This document shows, piece by piece, positions 1 to 12,096 of a DNA stretch of 64,000 nucleotides. The position numbers and the translations under genes are program-made. The stretch spans positions 50,185,646-50,249,645 of the forward strand of contig CM039508.1 of the NCBI GenBank assembly GCA_022432975.1, given 5' to 3'. The stretch is from Begonia masoniana. Its lineage: Eukaryota; Streptophyta; Magnoliopsida; Cucurbitales; Begoniaceae. Every line of letters begins with the position of its first letter. The first letter of the stretch is position 1. Under the pieces are notes generated by a model. It was not told where the DNA came from and did not search any database. It worked only from the letters and a program-made list of their open reading frames with translations.

Positions 1-1452
1 CTGTCAACCAGAAAAATCCAAAATGAGTAAAAATATGAATTTTTCATCAAAGGTTCTAAAATTTAAATACCATTTTGGCACACAAACAATTGGAATTGCA
101 TGATTTTCCAAATGGCATGGAAAATATTTTTTCCTCTAGTGATCCAGTTCATTGAGGCATTTTACCAAGCATTACCAGAGCCAATTTTTGTCAGGCTAAA
201 CACCCCTTCCATTAACATTAAAAACAAGCAACTCTCGAGGAAACAAGGAAAAGAAAGGCGAAACAGCACAAAACACAGAAAAAAATAACCCAGTGACGTA
301 AATTTGCACCATGACGATGAACACATGCAAGCAATAGATGATCTGCATTTCATGTTCAATTTAACTATAGTTTAAGTCAACGCGATGCGGTTGAGCAAAT
401 AAGGAAGACAGCAGTGACACGAAGAGCAGTAGGAATTCGCGGAAAACCAAAAAGGGGATCGCCATAAACTAATAAAATCAACGGATAATCCAAAATGCAT
501 GTTGAAATTGACCAGAACATACCTCAACGCAACGCGATTGAGCAAATGGCGAAGACAGAAAACTGGAAAACTGACAGCAAAGAGAGTGTCGGAGAAGCGA
601 GGTTGAAGATAACGAGGCAGTAGCAGAGGAGGCAAAGAGAAGAGCATGAATCGGCTGAGCGGAGAGGAGGTTTCTCGGCCAGTTTACGACTGGTGGTGGT
701 ATGAACAGTCAGTAACTGCCGCTGCCATCGCTTTCTTGGATTTTGTACGCTTGTGGAGTTGTGGTCTCCACTTTGCAAGTTGGTTTGTCGACACGTCATC
801 TGCCACGTGTATTATCGTACCTATTTTTTTTACTTATTACTTATAAATCACACGTTTTTTTTTTCACTAAACCTGTGCATAACGCATCTATTTCGACTGC
901 CCTCGCTCTCTAGCTGTGAATTGCTGTCCATTTCGTGACATTTCCTGCCCAATTTGTGTACCTTAATGTAAATCTGATAAGCGAGAACGATGATCCACTC
1001 TCGAAGAGCAGGTCCCCGCGTGGTGTCGTAATTTGAGGGAGACCCGCAAATATTACACTAGTTTTCGCTTGTTTTTTTCAAAAAAATAGGGACCTATACA
1101 TCGCGGAACGAGGACCTACCAAAGTTTATTTTGTTAAAAAAAAAAATAGAGATTTGTTTTGTCAAGATAGTCATTCTTCAGGGTTTAAAATGGATTTAGT
1201 CCTAAATTTTATGTAATTATCAAATTTAACTTCAACGAATGAGTGATTAACAAACTGAACTTTAAAGTATTTTTGTTAACAAAGTCGCTATTAAAATATG
1301 ATTTTGTTAACAAATTAACGTCTGGCGGGTGACTGGTCTCGAAGAAAGGGCGCCCGATGTCCTTTTGTACATGGTTTCCCACATCTCTTTTGGACCAGGC
1401 GCCTGCTCTAGAATGAACGAGCACCCGTTCCAGATGAGATGTGGAACGATCG
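1..1452. other. Left-edge intergenic DNA, possible minus-strand 5' leader exon
   Basis: No protein family is recognisable here. On the minus strand, about 800 down to 522 is less AT-rich and ends at a good splice donor (GCGTTGAG followed by GTATGT, near 522). It could be the untranslated first exon of a gene continuing beyond the left edge. A related short stretch (minus-strand TGCTCAACCGCATCGCG) recurs near 380. From 1320 to 1450 there is GC-richer sequence with GCGCCCG-type motifs, like 33040-33240, typical of old transposon debris. Low confidence throughout. Confidence 0.25.
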
Positions 1453-1764
1453 TTTGCTCTAAAAGAACGGGCACTCGGTTCAGAAAACATACCAAACAAT
1501 ATCAGATTAGCTTGAAAGTTTTACCACACAATAAAAAATATCATGAGAACATAGTCTACAAAATTTTGTAATTTTTCAAAATTTGTACGATTTATTATAA
1601 TAGTTTTTGTAAAACTAAAAATGTTACAAAATCACAAAAATTTGCAAAGTATGTTCTCATGATATGTCGGTTGTTTGGTAAAAATTTCAAACTAATCTGA
1701 TATCATTTGATATGTTTTCTTGAGTAGCTCTTCTGGACTGAGCGCTCCTTCCTTCGAGAGCAAC
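1453..1764. repeat. Long imperfect foldback (hairpin) repeat
   Basis: The left arm (about 1453-1588) pairs with the right arm (about 1610-1764) in inverted orientation. Landmarks are GAAAACATACCAAACAATAT on the left against ATATCATTTGATATGTTTTC on the right, and TATCATGAGAAC against GTTCTCATGATA. Pairing continues almost to the apex, leaving a loop of roughly 20-25 nt. Arms of about 135 nt with scattered mismatches suit a foldback MITE or a young hairpin RNA locus. No terminal target-site duplication was confirmed. Confidence 0.75.
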
Positions 1765-1954
1765 ATGCACATAGTGGATTATGCGATCAGTTGTTCATGA
1801 CCTCTAAGCTCGAAAGCTATTTTCTGTCATACCGAACAAAATGACTGATAGGTCGAAGGACTATAATACATTATACCAAACAAATGTAATTTACATGTTT
1901 CAATAATCAGCTACTTACACAATCAACATTCCAATACACCAAAAAAAGAAGGAT

Positions 1955-3651
1955 CTAGAATCTAGGGCTAAATGAAATAGATTCTTCTCCAAGCAAAAGA
2001 GCCCTTAATATGGCTTCACACAAACCACTGTAATGCACAATCAAGTGTCCTCCATTATAAACCTCATGATATCTAATCCATGGCAGCTTCCCAGAAATAT
2101 ACCTTTGAAGTTGAACGGGAACAACCTTATCTTCATACCCTTGCCAAATGTGCACAAAAGTTTTGTTTTCGGGAAACGGGTTACTCAGGTTGATCGGATC
2201 GAACTCCCAGTCGTCAAATGCCATCATAAAGTCCCGACGAAGGGTGTTGAAGATGCCTCGATCCTTTAATTTATCCTGCATGTTTGATTGTGTTAAATGG
2301 TGCGCCAACACTACTTAATAAAAAAAAACAGAACTTCTGTCTTTCAATTGTCAACAATTTGGATATTGCCGTCAATTTATCTGTTAAATTCAGCACACGT
2401 ATATACCATGTATTATAATTATCATGTATTTTAACTCAATTTCTAACCCCTCCATCTATTTTTAATCTGATTTCGGATCTCTTATTTGAGATTTTGTCGA
2501 GAGATTGACAAAGTTCGAAAGAATTACATGAATTCCATGATCTTCTCAATCCCGCACAAAGTACTCAAAATCATAGGAAACTAATACAACTATTCTAATT
2601 AGACTCCAAAATTTCATTTCACACTGGTTACAATTCGAGTATTTAACCGAGCTGAAATTGAATCGATCCATTCGAGTTCACCTTTGTGAGCATGGGAAAT
2701 CTTGGGATCGATTTCAAAATATTTATATCTCCATCGTTGAAGAGAACCAGATTTCTTTCTGGGACAGAAGTAGAGGGGATCCACTTCTGAGTTACCCACC
2801 AGTGCAGCAATCCAGGAGTGTATTTAGAGAGCCATAGCCCCAATTTCACAACATTTCTCCTATAATCCTCTCTTACAAGACTGTAAGGAAGAGAAGGCCA
2901 CCCATAGTTTACAACCGGCACGACTAATGCAGCCCCTGCTATCCTGCACAGATCATTATTGATGAAAAATAAACGAGTCATATCGATAATCAATCGGTTA
3001 GACCATGAATTTCAGTTCTTGCCTTTCAGGTATGTATTTGAGACAGCTCCAAGTCGGGTAGGATCCGATGGAGACGCCAAATACGTAGAATTTGGATCCT
3101 ATCTGCAAGTGATCTGCAAGTTCTTGAATATCGAAAGCTTCGCTTTTCAACGAGTGCTCTGGGTTCGGATCGCTTTCTCCGTAGCCTGGCCGATCGAATA
3201 AAATAAAACGTATTCCCAATGTATTTATCAGTTCCTGAAAACTAAATCAATGTGAAAATTCATCTCTTTTGAAATCTTCCAAAGTAAAAAAATTTACTTT
3301 TTTTTCTAAATACATGTATGATTTCATATGTCAGATAGCTGAAATTATTCAAGATTTAGGTCAATATAAAGAGAGATTGAAGGAAACTTGAAATTATACT
3401 TGGGGCGCCGGAAGATTCATGTCTTTGGAGCTTCCAAAGCCATGGCAGACGATGATTTTGAAATTAGCTTCGTCCTTATCGACTCCTTTCTCTTTATAAG
3501 CTAAATATCGTCCATCTCTGAGCTTGATCCTCAGTGAAGACGCCGGAGAATGCTCCCGCAACCCAGTATTTGGCGGAGGAGACAGCTGTGTAGCCTGATA
3601 AACCATTCCGAGTAGACCAATCAGCAACACAGCTACTGCTTTCGAATCCAT
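1955..3651 (-). CDS. Alpha/beta-hydrolase fold protein, 348 aa
   Basis: CDS is complement(join(1955..2275,2682..2943,3023..3234,3400..3651)). Every junction keeps frame and gives 348 aa plus stop. A hydrophobic N-terminus (about residues 5-20) looks like a membrane anchor or signal. The hydrolase core follows: oxyanion-side CHGFGSS (about 69-75), DRPGYGES (98-105), nucleophile elbow GVSIG with Ser139, acid Asp291 in YEDKVVP, and His319 in GGHLIVH. A complete Ser-Asp-His triad argues for an active hydrolase; the substrate is unknown, as for this plant family generally. Intron 2 uses a GC donor (GAAAG then GCAAGA, at 3022-3021). A 92-nt intron (3745-3654) sits in the 5' UTR, ending 2 nt before the ATG. 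The start at 3651 is chosen over an upstream in-frame ATG because that ATG lies in this UTR intron. Intron 3 carries a copy of a dispersed repeat. The PPR gene lies upstream on the same strand with its own promoter region. Confidence 0.92.
2327..2530 (+). repeat. Dispersed AT-rich repeat, copy 1 (hydrolase intron 3)
   Basis: About 200 bp, beginning near CTTCTGTCTTTCAATTG, with landmarks GTCAATTTATCTGTTAAATT, ATATACCATGT and TTTCTAACCCCTCC. The same ordered landmarks occur near 38540, 38800, 50320 and, inverted, near 39150. No coding potential is seen. It is probably a short non-autonomous element; termini and target duplications were not defined. Confidence 0.65.
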
Positions 3652-4490
3652 TTCTGACAAAACAGAAAAGAAAAACAGATCCACCAAAGCATAGATTCAT
3701 CCTTAGGATCTAGGAAAACGAAGAAAACGACAGATTTGATCTTACCCAGATGGGATTTTCAAGAAGCTCCAAAGATTCAAAACGATGACCTCCAATTTCC
3801 TTTTCTTCCTTCTTTTGACCCACAGTTGGGAAATGGGTCGCAGTAAATAACAGAAAGACAGCCGCTTTTGCCGTGAAGATTTGCTGAGGAGGCAGAGAAA
3901 TGGACCATTCGGCTTTCAGACGGACAGATAGTTACTTTACTTTAAGTGCTGGGCTTGCTCTACCTTCTTCTCCTTCCTCTGCAATTAAGACCTATGATCC
4001 ACCATAATGACTAAGGTTTGAACTCTGAATCTCATCTATTCAACATAATCCAAGGAATAATAATAATAATCATATTTAAATAATTAAAATAATACAATAC
4101 TTTTGCATTACCATAATTGTTAGCTATAATCAAACAAATCACGAAGATGGTGCCATTAAGAGATCCAGCATACACAAGGAATCAAAACATATTCTCACCC
4201 GCCTTTCACTATCAGTTGCATATCATCATGTATGTTTAACGTGCATATACATACGTATACATATTGCTATCATTTTTCATACACGGTGAACAATACATGC
4301 ATGAAAAAGACAATCAATACACAAATGCATGAAACTTAAAGGAAGGAAGATTCAATTCATCACGAGGAGATAATATATAACATGACTTCGAGCAAAAGGT
4401 CATCCAATAGGTTACCAGATAGGATCGAAGAAAGTACAAGAACTTATCCTAGTACAAGGCTATACATCTATGCACGAAGAAATGTAGGTT
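3652..4490. other. Intergenic: hydrolase 5' UTR/promoter and PPR 3' flank
   Basis: 3652-3960 contains the hydrolase 5' UTR, its UTR intron (3654-3745) and probable promoter. 3990-4490 is AT-rich with short TA-rich and AATAAT runs and should hold the 3' UTR of the PPR gene. No other gene is seen. Confidence 0.5.
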
Positions 4491-6453
4491 TTACCAATAC
4501 TCATTGCAGGAACATGAGCCATTCTCGAAGTGATGAAACCGGTTTTGGTCTCTTAGAACGATACGACGGTCGTAAACTTTCGAAACCAACTTCATAAACG
4601 AGTGGCAATCACAACATATCCTCAAGTTTTTAACAATGTGAATATGAGCACTTTTACTCGTGTGGATCAATCCGAAGGCTAATGCTAACTTTTCACTATG
4701 AAGGATAAGGAAATTGTCTTTTTCTTCATTCTCAACGTTTATAAGAACTTGAGTCAAATCGGGTTTATAGCCTTCCAATTTCAACTTACAAGTCATCTCC
4801 TCTATTTTCGAAAGCACATCACTGCAGTATTCATAGCCTGTTTTCTTCCCTGCAAGGAATTCGTGAAGCTTTCCATTAACAATTATCGAACTGCAGCCTG
4901 GAATTTTCCGAACTCCCCTCTCTTGCATCATTGATCGAACTCGAGCCACGTCATTCCCATCGACCAACTTTCGCATAGATGTTTGATAAGAGAATGTAAG
5001 AACTAGAATCATTTGGAGCCAACATTATTGCCCGTAAGGCGGTCTTTTCGCCAATTTCAACGTTTCCATGTTTCAAGCTGCCCGTTAATACAGCCTTCCA
5101 AGCCAAAACATCGGCTTCGACAGGCATATCGTTCAATACATCGAGGGCATCCTCTAAATATCCGGCCCGGCTGAAGAGATCGATTAAACATCCATAGTGC
5201 TGAATCCTAGGAATCATTTTATATTTCTCCTTCATCCATTTAAAATAAAACTTACCCTCATCTATAAGACCTTCATGGCTGCAAGCACTCAAAAGGCCTA
5301 AGAAAGTGATCAGATCGGGCTCAATTTCCGCCTCCTCCATCTTGAGGAACATCTCAATAGCTTCACGACCAAGGCCATGTAGTGCTAAACCCGAAATTAT
5401 AGAATTCCAATCAGCAATATTTTTTCTACACGATATGCTGTTAAAGACTTGTAGGGCATTTTCGATGAGCCCACATTTTGCATACATGTCGATGATAGCT
5501 GAAGCAATGAACCCAGAATTTACGCTAATCTTACTTGCAGAGATGTAAGTATGGATCCACTTACCTTCCTCGGCAAAACCCAAATTCGAAACAGCTGAAA
5601 GGGCACTGACAATGGCAGGGGCATCAGGACGAATTCCTAGACTTAGCATTTCTCGAAATAAACTCAAAGCATCTCGAGCTCGATGATTTAGAACGTATGC
5701 TGAAATCATTGAAGTCCAAGAAATGACATCTTTATCGGTCATCGTCTTGAAAATCTCTTCTGCGAGCTCTATTTTTTCGAATTTTCCATACCCATCGATC
5801 ATTGCATTGCATGAAAAGACATTTCTTTCAGGCATCTGATCGAAAAGATCGCAGGCCATCTCGATCTTGCCGGCCCTTAAGTAACCAGGGAGCATTGAAT
5901 TCCAAGAAATGAGATCTCTTTGAGGCATTTTATCGAACAATTGCTGCGCAACCTCGGTTTCTCCTACGTCCAGGTACATTCGAACCAACGAATTCGACAC
6001 AAACGGATCCAACCACAAGTTCAGTTTCAGTATTTGTCCATGAACTTGCCTTCCCTCTTGAAAAGCACTTGTTTTCCCGCAAGCTTTAAGAACAGGAGGA
6101 ATAGAAAATTCAACTCCACGAAAATCTTCCAAGCAAGAGATCAAATGTGCGTACACAATAAAAGATTTTAATGGGTTTGAACTGTCAGAAACTCCCTTAA
6201 TCATCTGGAAGAACATGAACGGGTTAGGATTCCTGCTTCGAAAAAGAATTGACGAAGCATAGTCTAAGCCATCGGATAAACCCAGATTACAGTAAGAAGC
6301 TAGGACTTTACTCGCCGTTAAGTCGTGATTCATGAGCCTTGTTTTGATCAAATGGGCATGAACTTGGTGAATTTCAGACATGGTTTTACAGTTCTCTAAT
6401 ACAGAAACGGTCGGAATCGAGATCAAGGAAGAATTACTCAAAATGGGAGCCAT
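4491..6453 (-). CDS. PLS-class pentatricopeptide repeat protein with E/E+/DYW domain, frameshifted
   Basis: An intronless gene, as is usual for the family, equivalent to about 653 aa if continuous. Residues 1-498 carry PPR repeats (motifs such as ISWNSMLPGYLRAGKIEMA and VISWTSMISAYV). The E region follows, then a C-terminal DYW deaminase domain with the HSEKLA zinc/catalytic motif and CCDCH. The protein ends in EYW rather than DYW. Such proteins perform site-specific C-to-U RNA editing in plastids or mitochondria; the target here is unknown. At plus-strand 4956-4958 the run CCC (coding strand GGG) adds one base. Frame 1 reads GRWE then stop, while the next frame continues NDVARVRSMMQERG, the normal E-motif continuation. 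Repeats and the catalytic domain are otherwise clean, so this is either a very recent inactivation or a homopolymer error. As written, the product lacks the editing domain. Confidence 0.9.
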
Positions 6454-6943
6454 AAACGCCGACGACCTTCGCGCTTAGCAATCCCACAGTTTTTTTCGGC
6501 CGCTCTTTACAGAACTACTCCAAAGTTGTGTAATCAACCATTTGCAGTGCATTCACGCGTCATCACTATTTTCATCAGACGCTTAAAAAGGTGAGTGATT
6601 CCGGCCCAGTTCTCCGATTATCTTCTTTCCCAGGATAGGATAATCGGTTGATTGGTCTGATCACACACAATTAGTCGCAGAGTCCGCCATTTTTGATCGT
6701 CTGAAACTGTCACAAAAAAGGCTCATCTACAGGCGATGATCCTCGCCATTGATTAACAGCAGTTTGCTGAATTTTGAGTGGCCTGTTTTTCACTTGTCAT
6801 GTTCTCTCTTTACTCATACATGGCCACATGGGAGGATATCAGGCCCGTCCAGCTATACATAGGTCGGGCCTGGCCAAGTCCACCCTCAAAAAGTGCTCTA
6901 AAGTCGGACTTAGGCTCAATTTTTAACTCCTAAGGCAACATTA
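6454..6943. other. PPR upstream region and transposon-like GC-rich debris
   Basis: 6454-6700 is the PPR 5' flank. 6835-6935 contains GGCCCGTCC, GGTCGGGCCTGGCC and similar motifs that also occur around 7485, 57500 and 61310. This is typical of degraded hAT-like element ends. No gene is seen. Confidence 0.4.
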
Positions 6944-7238
6944 ACAAAAAAAAAAAAAAAAACAAAAAAAAAAAAACAAAAAAAAAAAAAAAAACAAAAA
7001 AAAAAAAACAAAAAAAAAAAAACAAAAAAAAAAAAAAAAAAACAAAAAAAAAAAAAACAAAAAAAAAAAAAAAAACAAAAAAAAAAAAAAACAAAAAAAA
7101 AAAAACAAAAAAAAAAAAAAACAAAAAAAAAAAAAAAAAAACAAAAAAAAAAAAAACAAAAAAAAAAAAACAAAAAAAAAAAAACAAAAAAAAAAAAAAA
7201 CAAAAAAAAAAAAAAACAAAAAAAAAAAAAAAAACAAA

Positions 7239-7286
<48 letters not shown>

Positions 7287-7320
7287 AAAAAAAAAAAAAA
7301 AAACAAAAAAAAAAAAACAA

Positions 7321-7351
<31 letters not shown>

Positions 7352-7388
7352 AAAAAAAAAAAACAAAAAAAAAAAAAAAAACAAAAAA

Positions 7389-7419
<31 letters not shown>

Positions 7420-7430
7420 AAAAAAAAAAA

Positions 7431-7466
<36 letters not shown>
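6944..7466 (+). repeat. Low-complexity (A)nC tract, about 520 bp
   Basis: Runs of roughly 10-19 A separated by single C residues, without any other base, ending in an A run before GCATTGGCC. All long open frames here are artefacts of the composition. It sits inside GGCC-rich transposon debris. A (T)nG tract with the same design lies at 8892-9894 in the opposite sense. Confidence 0.95.
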
Positions 7467-7467
<1 letters not shown>

Positions 7468-8560
7468 CATTGGCCAGCCTATGGAAGAGTAGGCTCAAGC
7501 CGGGGCCTTATCGAATAGGGTCGGAACTAGATCTTATAACTCTATTTAAAGAACACTATAACTATTATCTATAAATCTGTAAATTTGTGCTGTGATTTAC
7601 AACGTCACGTTATTTGCTATTATTTTAGTGTTACGTTATTAGCGGGAGGTTTATTACAGCAGATAGAGTGATTGTGCTATGATTATCGGTGACATGTCAT
7701 GAACTATCAAAAACAAAAAGTGGAGTAAAAGTAATGTGGTATTAGAGCTTCATTATTACGGCGGATAGAGTTAAAATTGAAAATTCAATAAAAATAAACT
7801 TTCGCTGTGAAAATTAAACATGAAAAAGCTATCACAGGAAGATAGTTTGCAACAACTAATCAAGAAGAAAAATGGAATAGAGCTTATATGGAGATGAAAT
7901 TGCCGTTACTTTTCCCAACAAGTGGTACTAGAGTCTAGTTATTGTGCAGGGTAAAATTGAAATTACGAACGTCCTATTGCAAAAAGATGATTACGCTATG
8001 GCTATCGATTATAGACCGACAACTATTAAAATTGAAATGGAACAAGGTGTAGAGTTTATTATGACTTTCAATTGAATTGATTGATTTCATGGAGATATCG
8101 TGGCTGTAGATGAATTTCTAGTTTGTTCTTCTCTTTCTCCCTCTCTATGTATATAGCAATTCAAAGTCTACAAAAAGACTATTAAAACCCAAAAGAATCT
8201 CACGTGATGCAACCATGCATGGAGCTTTGCATTTAGAGAGTGAGAGAGAGAGAGTTCAAGAACCTATGTTATGTTATGATGTAGATGTAACATTTTCATC
8301 TCTTTGGTGGCAAACATATGATATGTACCATGAGTAATATAAAGTTATTATTGCGTGACACTCATATCTAAAGTTGTTAATTGCATAAAAAACAACTTAA
8401 TTCAATGATAATTAACCTAAGGTGTGTGTGTGTGTGTATATATGTATGTATTATGAGTAGGTTCATCGAAACACAGAATATGTGTAAAGACGAGTTTGTA
8501 ATTATTTTATTCTGTGATGTTTAGAATGATAATTAACCACTTAATTCAATGAAGGGTAAT
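7467..8560. other. Intergenic DNA, no gene recognised
   Basis: AT-rich sequence with a short GA run near 8240 and a TG/TA microsatellite near 8420-8450. The segment 7467-7530 (GGCCAGCC, AAGCCGGGGCC) resembles degraded transposon ends. No conserved protein, RNA gene or complete element was recognised. Confidence 0.5.
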
Positions 8561-8889
8561 TATAACGTCCCTCAATGCTCTCATTACAAAATTATCTATT
8601 TTTGGTCGGATCCTGCACAGATTTATTATTGAGGTTATCTCAAAATACTTTGTATTAAGTAGAGATGACTCTACTTATAAACTATGAATTTTCTGTTCTT
8701 CCAATGATGTGAGATTGTGCACGCTCACTGGTACGGACTGAATCTTCACACTGATTCCTCTTGACCTTTACAAGACAGATTGTCACAATCTCCTTCCTTA
8801 GGGACCCGAAGTGCTCGTCGGCAACAGTACTGGTTGGGTAGTGGCTCTGATATCATTTGTAACGTCATTCATTGATTCTAGTAAAAAAA

Positions 8890-8891
<2 letters not shown>
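8561..8891 (-). mobile_element. TRIM-type LTR element, 5' LTR cut by the (T)nG tract
   Basis: Read on the minus strand: a 5' LTR ending GACGTTACA (plus 8858 onward), a primer-binding site TGATATCAGAGCC next to it, an internal region of about 70 bp (8788-8857), and a second LTR (8561-8787, 227 bp) starting TGTGACAATC and ending GACGTTATA. The first 30 or so bases of the two LTRs align (TGTAACGTC against TATAACGTC on the plus strand). The 5' LTR then runs into the T-rich tract and does not resume after it. The PBS matches the initiator-tRNA-Met 3' end used by many plant LTR elements. There is no coding capacity, as expected of TRIMs. Confidence 0.75.
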
Positions 8892-10576
<1,685 letters not shown>

Positions 10577-10728
10577 GGTCGTTACAACAATCTCATATCG
10601 CTTGGGGCAGTATATAGAAATGAAACATATGTAAGAAAACTCTCTTAAGATAATAAGACGCGTTTTGGAGCACAGTTGACAACGGATCCCATAAGAACTC
10701 TGAAGTTAAAAGTGCTTCGGCGATCATG
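10577..10728 (+). mobile_element. LTR fragment related to the TRIM at 14669-15516
   Basis: It runs CAATCTCATATCGCTTGGGG, GAAATGAAACATATGTAAG, AATAAGACGCGTTTTGGAGC, AACTCTGAAGTTAAAAGTGC in the same order as the minus-strand LTRs of the TRIM in FAR intron 5. Here it is on the plus strand. No partner LTR or PBS lies beside it, so it is a fragment or a solo LTR. Confidence 0.7.
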
Positions 10729-11338
10729 AGTCAAATTTGGTAACGGCTTTTCGTCACATTTACTAGTTAATATGTACTTTACTATTTTATTTACGTGCTA
10801 AATATTATGTGTCATGATAAAGTTGATTCATGACATCTCACTTTCAATTTTCTAGAGAAAAAAACATTATAATAAAATATGAAAAATCATTAAATACATC
10901 CTATAGCCAGCATTGTTAGATACGTCAATTATGAAATATGACAAGTATTTTCAAACTATCGTGCAACCGCGTGAATATTTACTCTTCCTTTGACATTTTG
11001 ATTTATTTTATTTTAATTAAATAATTTATATTTATATTACTATTTATCGATTTGACTTCTTGAACAGTGTATATTTAATGTTTTATATCTTCTCTATTTT
11101 TTTGAATTTAATATGAACATGGTTCTTATTCACCGAGAACATGTCCCAAGCTAACATGCTTAATGTTCTCTAATTAAGTTTGTATTTCTAAATTACTTGA
11201 TCATCGTTAACCTTAATTAAAATCGAGTAAATAGCGTGTCAAAATTCAAAGATGATCAAAAATTTGTATCTACGTCAGCCTACGATAATTAAAATATTTA
11301 CTATGTAATTTTATGAATTAAAATCAAAATTTTCAAGT
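10729..11338. other. AT-rich intergenic DNA
   Basis: Nothing recognisable; AT-rich with no long open frame. Confidence 0.4.
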
Positions 11339-11343
11339 ACTAC

Positions 11344-11663
11344 TGTTGTCCCACATCAACAGATCTAAAGGAAATGAGTCTGTATAAATATGAGAAAGAT
11401 TTTCTCACTTATTGAGTTAGTTTTTGGAGTGAATTCTATCTCCTCACTTTCTAACATGGAATCAGAGCCAAATCTGTACGATGTGAGGATCGATTAAACA
11501 CGCTAGATGTGAATGAAAGAAAAATCTATCACACTAGATGTGTGGGCGAGTGTTGTTCCACATCGGCAGATCTAAAGGAAATAGGCATGTATAAATATGA
11601 GGGATATTTCTTCACTCCTTGAACTACCTTTTGGAGTGAATTTTACTCTCTCACTTTCTAACA
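11344..11663 (+). mobile_element. Complete 320-bp TRIM retrotransposon with 5-bp target duplication
   Basis: Two 113-bp LTRs (11344-11456 and 11551-11663), both starting TGTTGT and ending TTTCTAACA, flank a 94-bp internal segment. The PBS TGGAATCAGAGCCA begins immediately after LTR 1 at 11457 and matches the initiator-tRNA-Met 3' end at all but one position. A purine-rich stretch (TGTGGGCGAG) precedes LTR 2. The target duplication ACTAC is at 11339-11343 and 11664-11668. It has no coding capacity and so needs enzymes in trans. The two LTRs differ at several positions, so the insertion is not very recent. It lies 434 bp upstream of the FAR start codon. Confidence 0.93.
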
Positions 11664-11668
11664 ACTAC

Positions 11669-12023
11669 TACCGCGTAGTATTTTAATTATTAATTTGTAC
11701 AATTACTATTATATGTCACAGATAACTGATGTCAGATTTTAATTGTGTTAATAAATATTAACACGTCGGGAACATATAACAATTAAGAGATTAAATTAGA
11801 AGATAATATTAACGTTGCTTGTAAAAATTAATTTAGTTTCAATTAGTTGTCGTGAACAATTTGGCTACAATTTGACTTGACTATCCTAAAAGGTTTTATT
11901 TTCTTAGAAAACACGTGGACGGAAGAACTGGTTATTATGGGCAAGCCACTCAGACTCAAGGCTAAGTTTGAAATCAAACCTCTCCCAACTGCAAGTTCTC
12001 TCTTCGATTATTATCTTGGCAAA

Positions 12024-12032
<9 letters not shown>
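11669..12032. other. FAR upstream region
   Basis: AT-rich 5' flank of the fatty acyl-CoA reductase gene between the TRIM and the CT microsatellite. It should hold the core promoter; no convincing TATA box was singled out. Confidence 0.35.

Positions 12033-12093
<61 letters not shown>
12033..12093 (+). repeat. (TC)n microsatellite in the FAR 5' leader
   Basis: About 30 uninterrupted TC repeats ending 3 nt before the FAR ATG. A shorter CT run lies in intron 1 (about 12180-12215). CT-rich leaders are common in plant genes and length-polymorphic; an effect on expression is possible but not shown. Confidence 0.95.
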
Positions 12094-12095
<2 letters not shown>

Positions 12096-12096
12096 A

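Noticed and set aside
524..846. Overlapping ORFs on both strands near the left edge
   Set aside because: No conserved motif; at most an untranslated exon. Kept only as a low-confidence note.
6916..7498. Long Phe/Cys/Val-rich open frames on the minus strand
   Set aside because: They arise from the (A)nC low-complexity tract; all frames are open because no stop can be formed.
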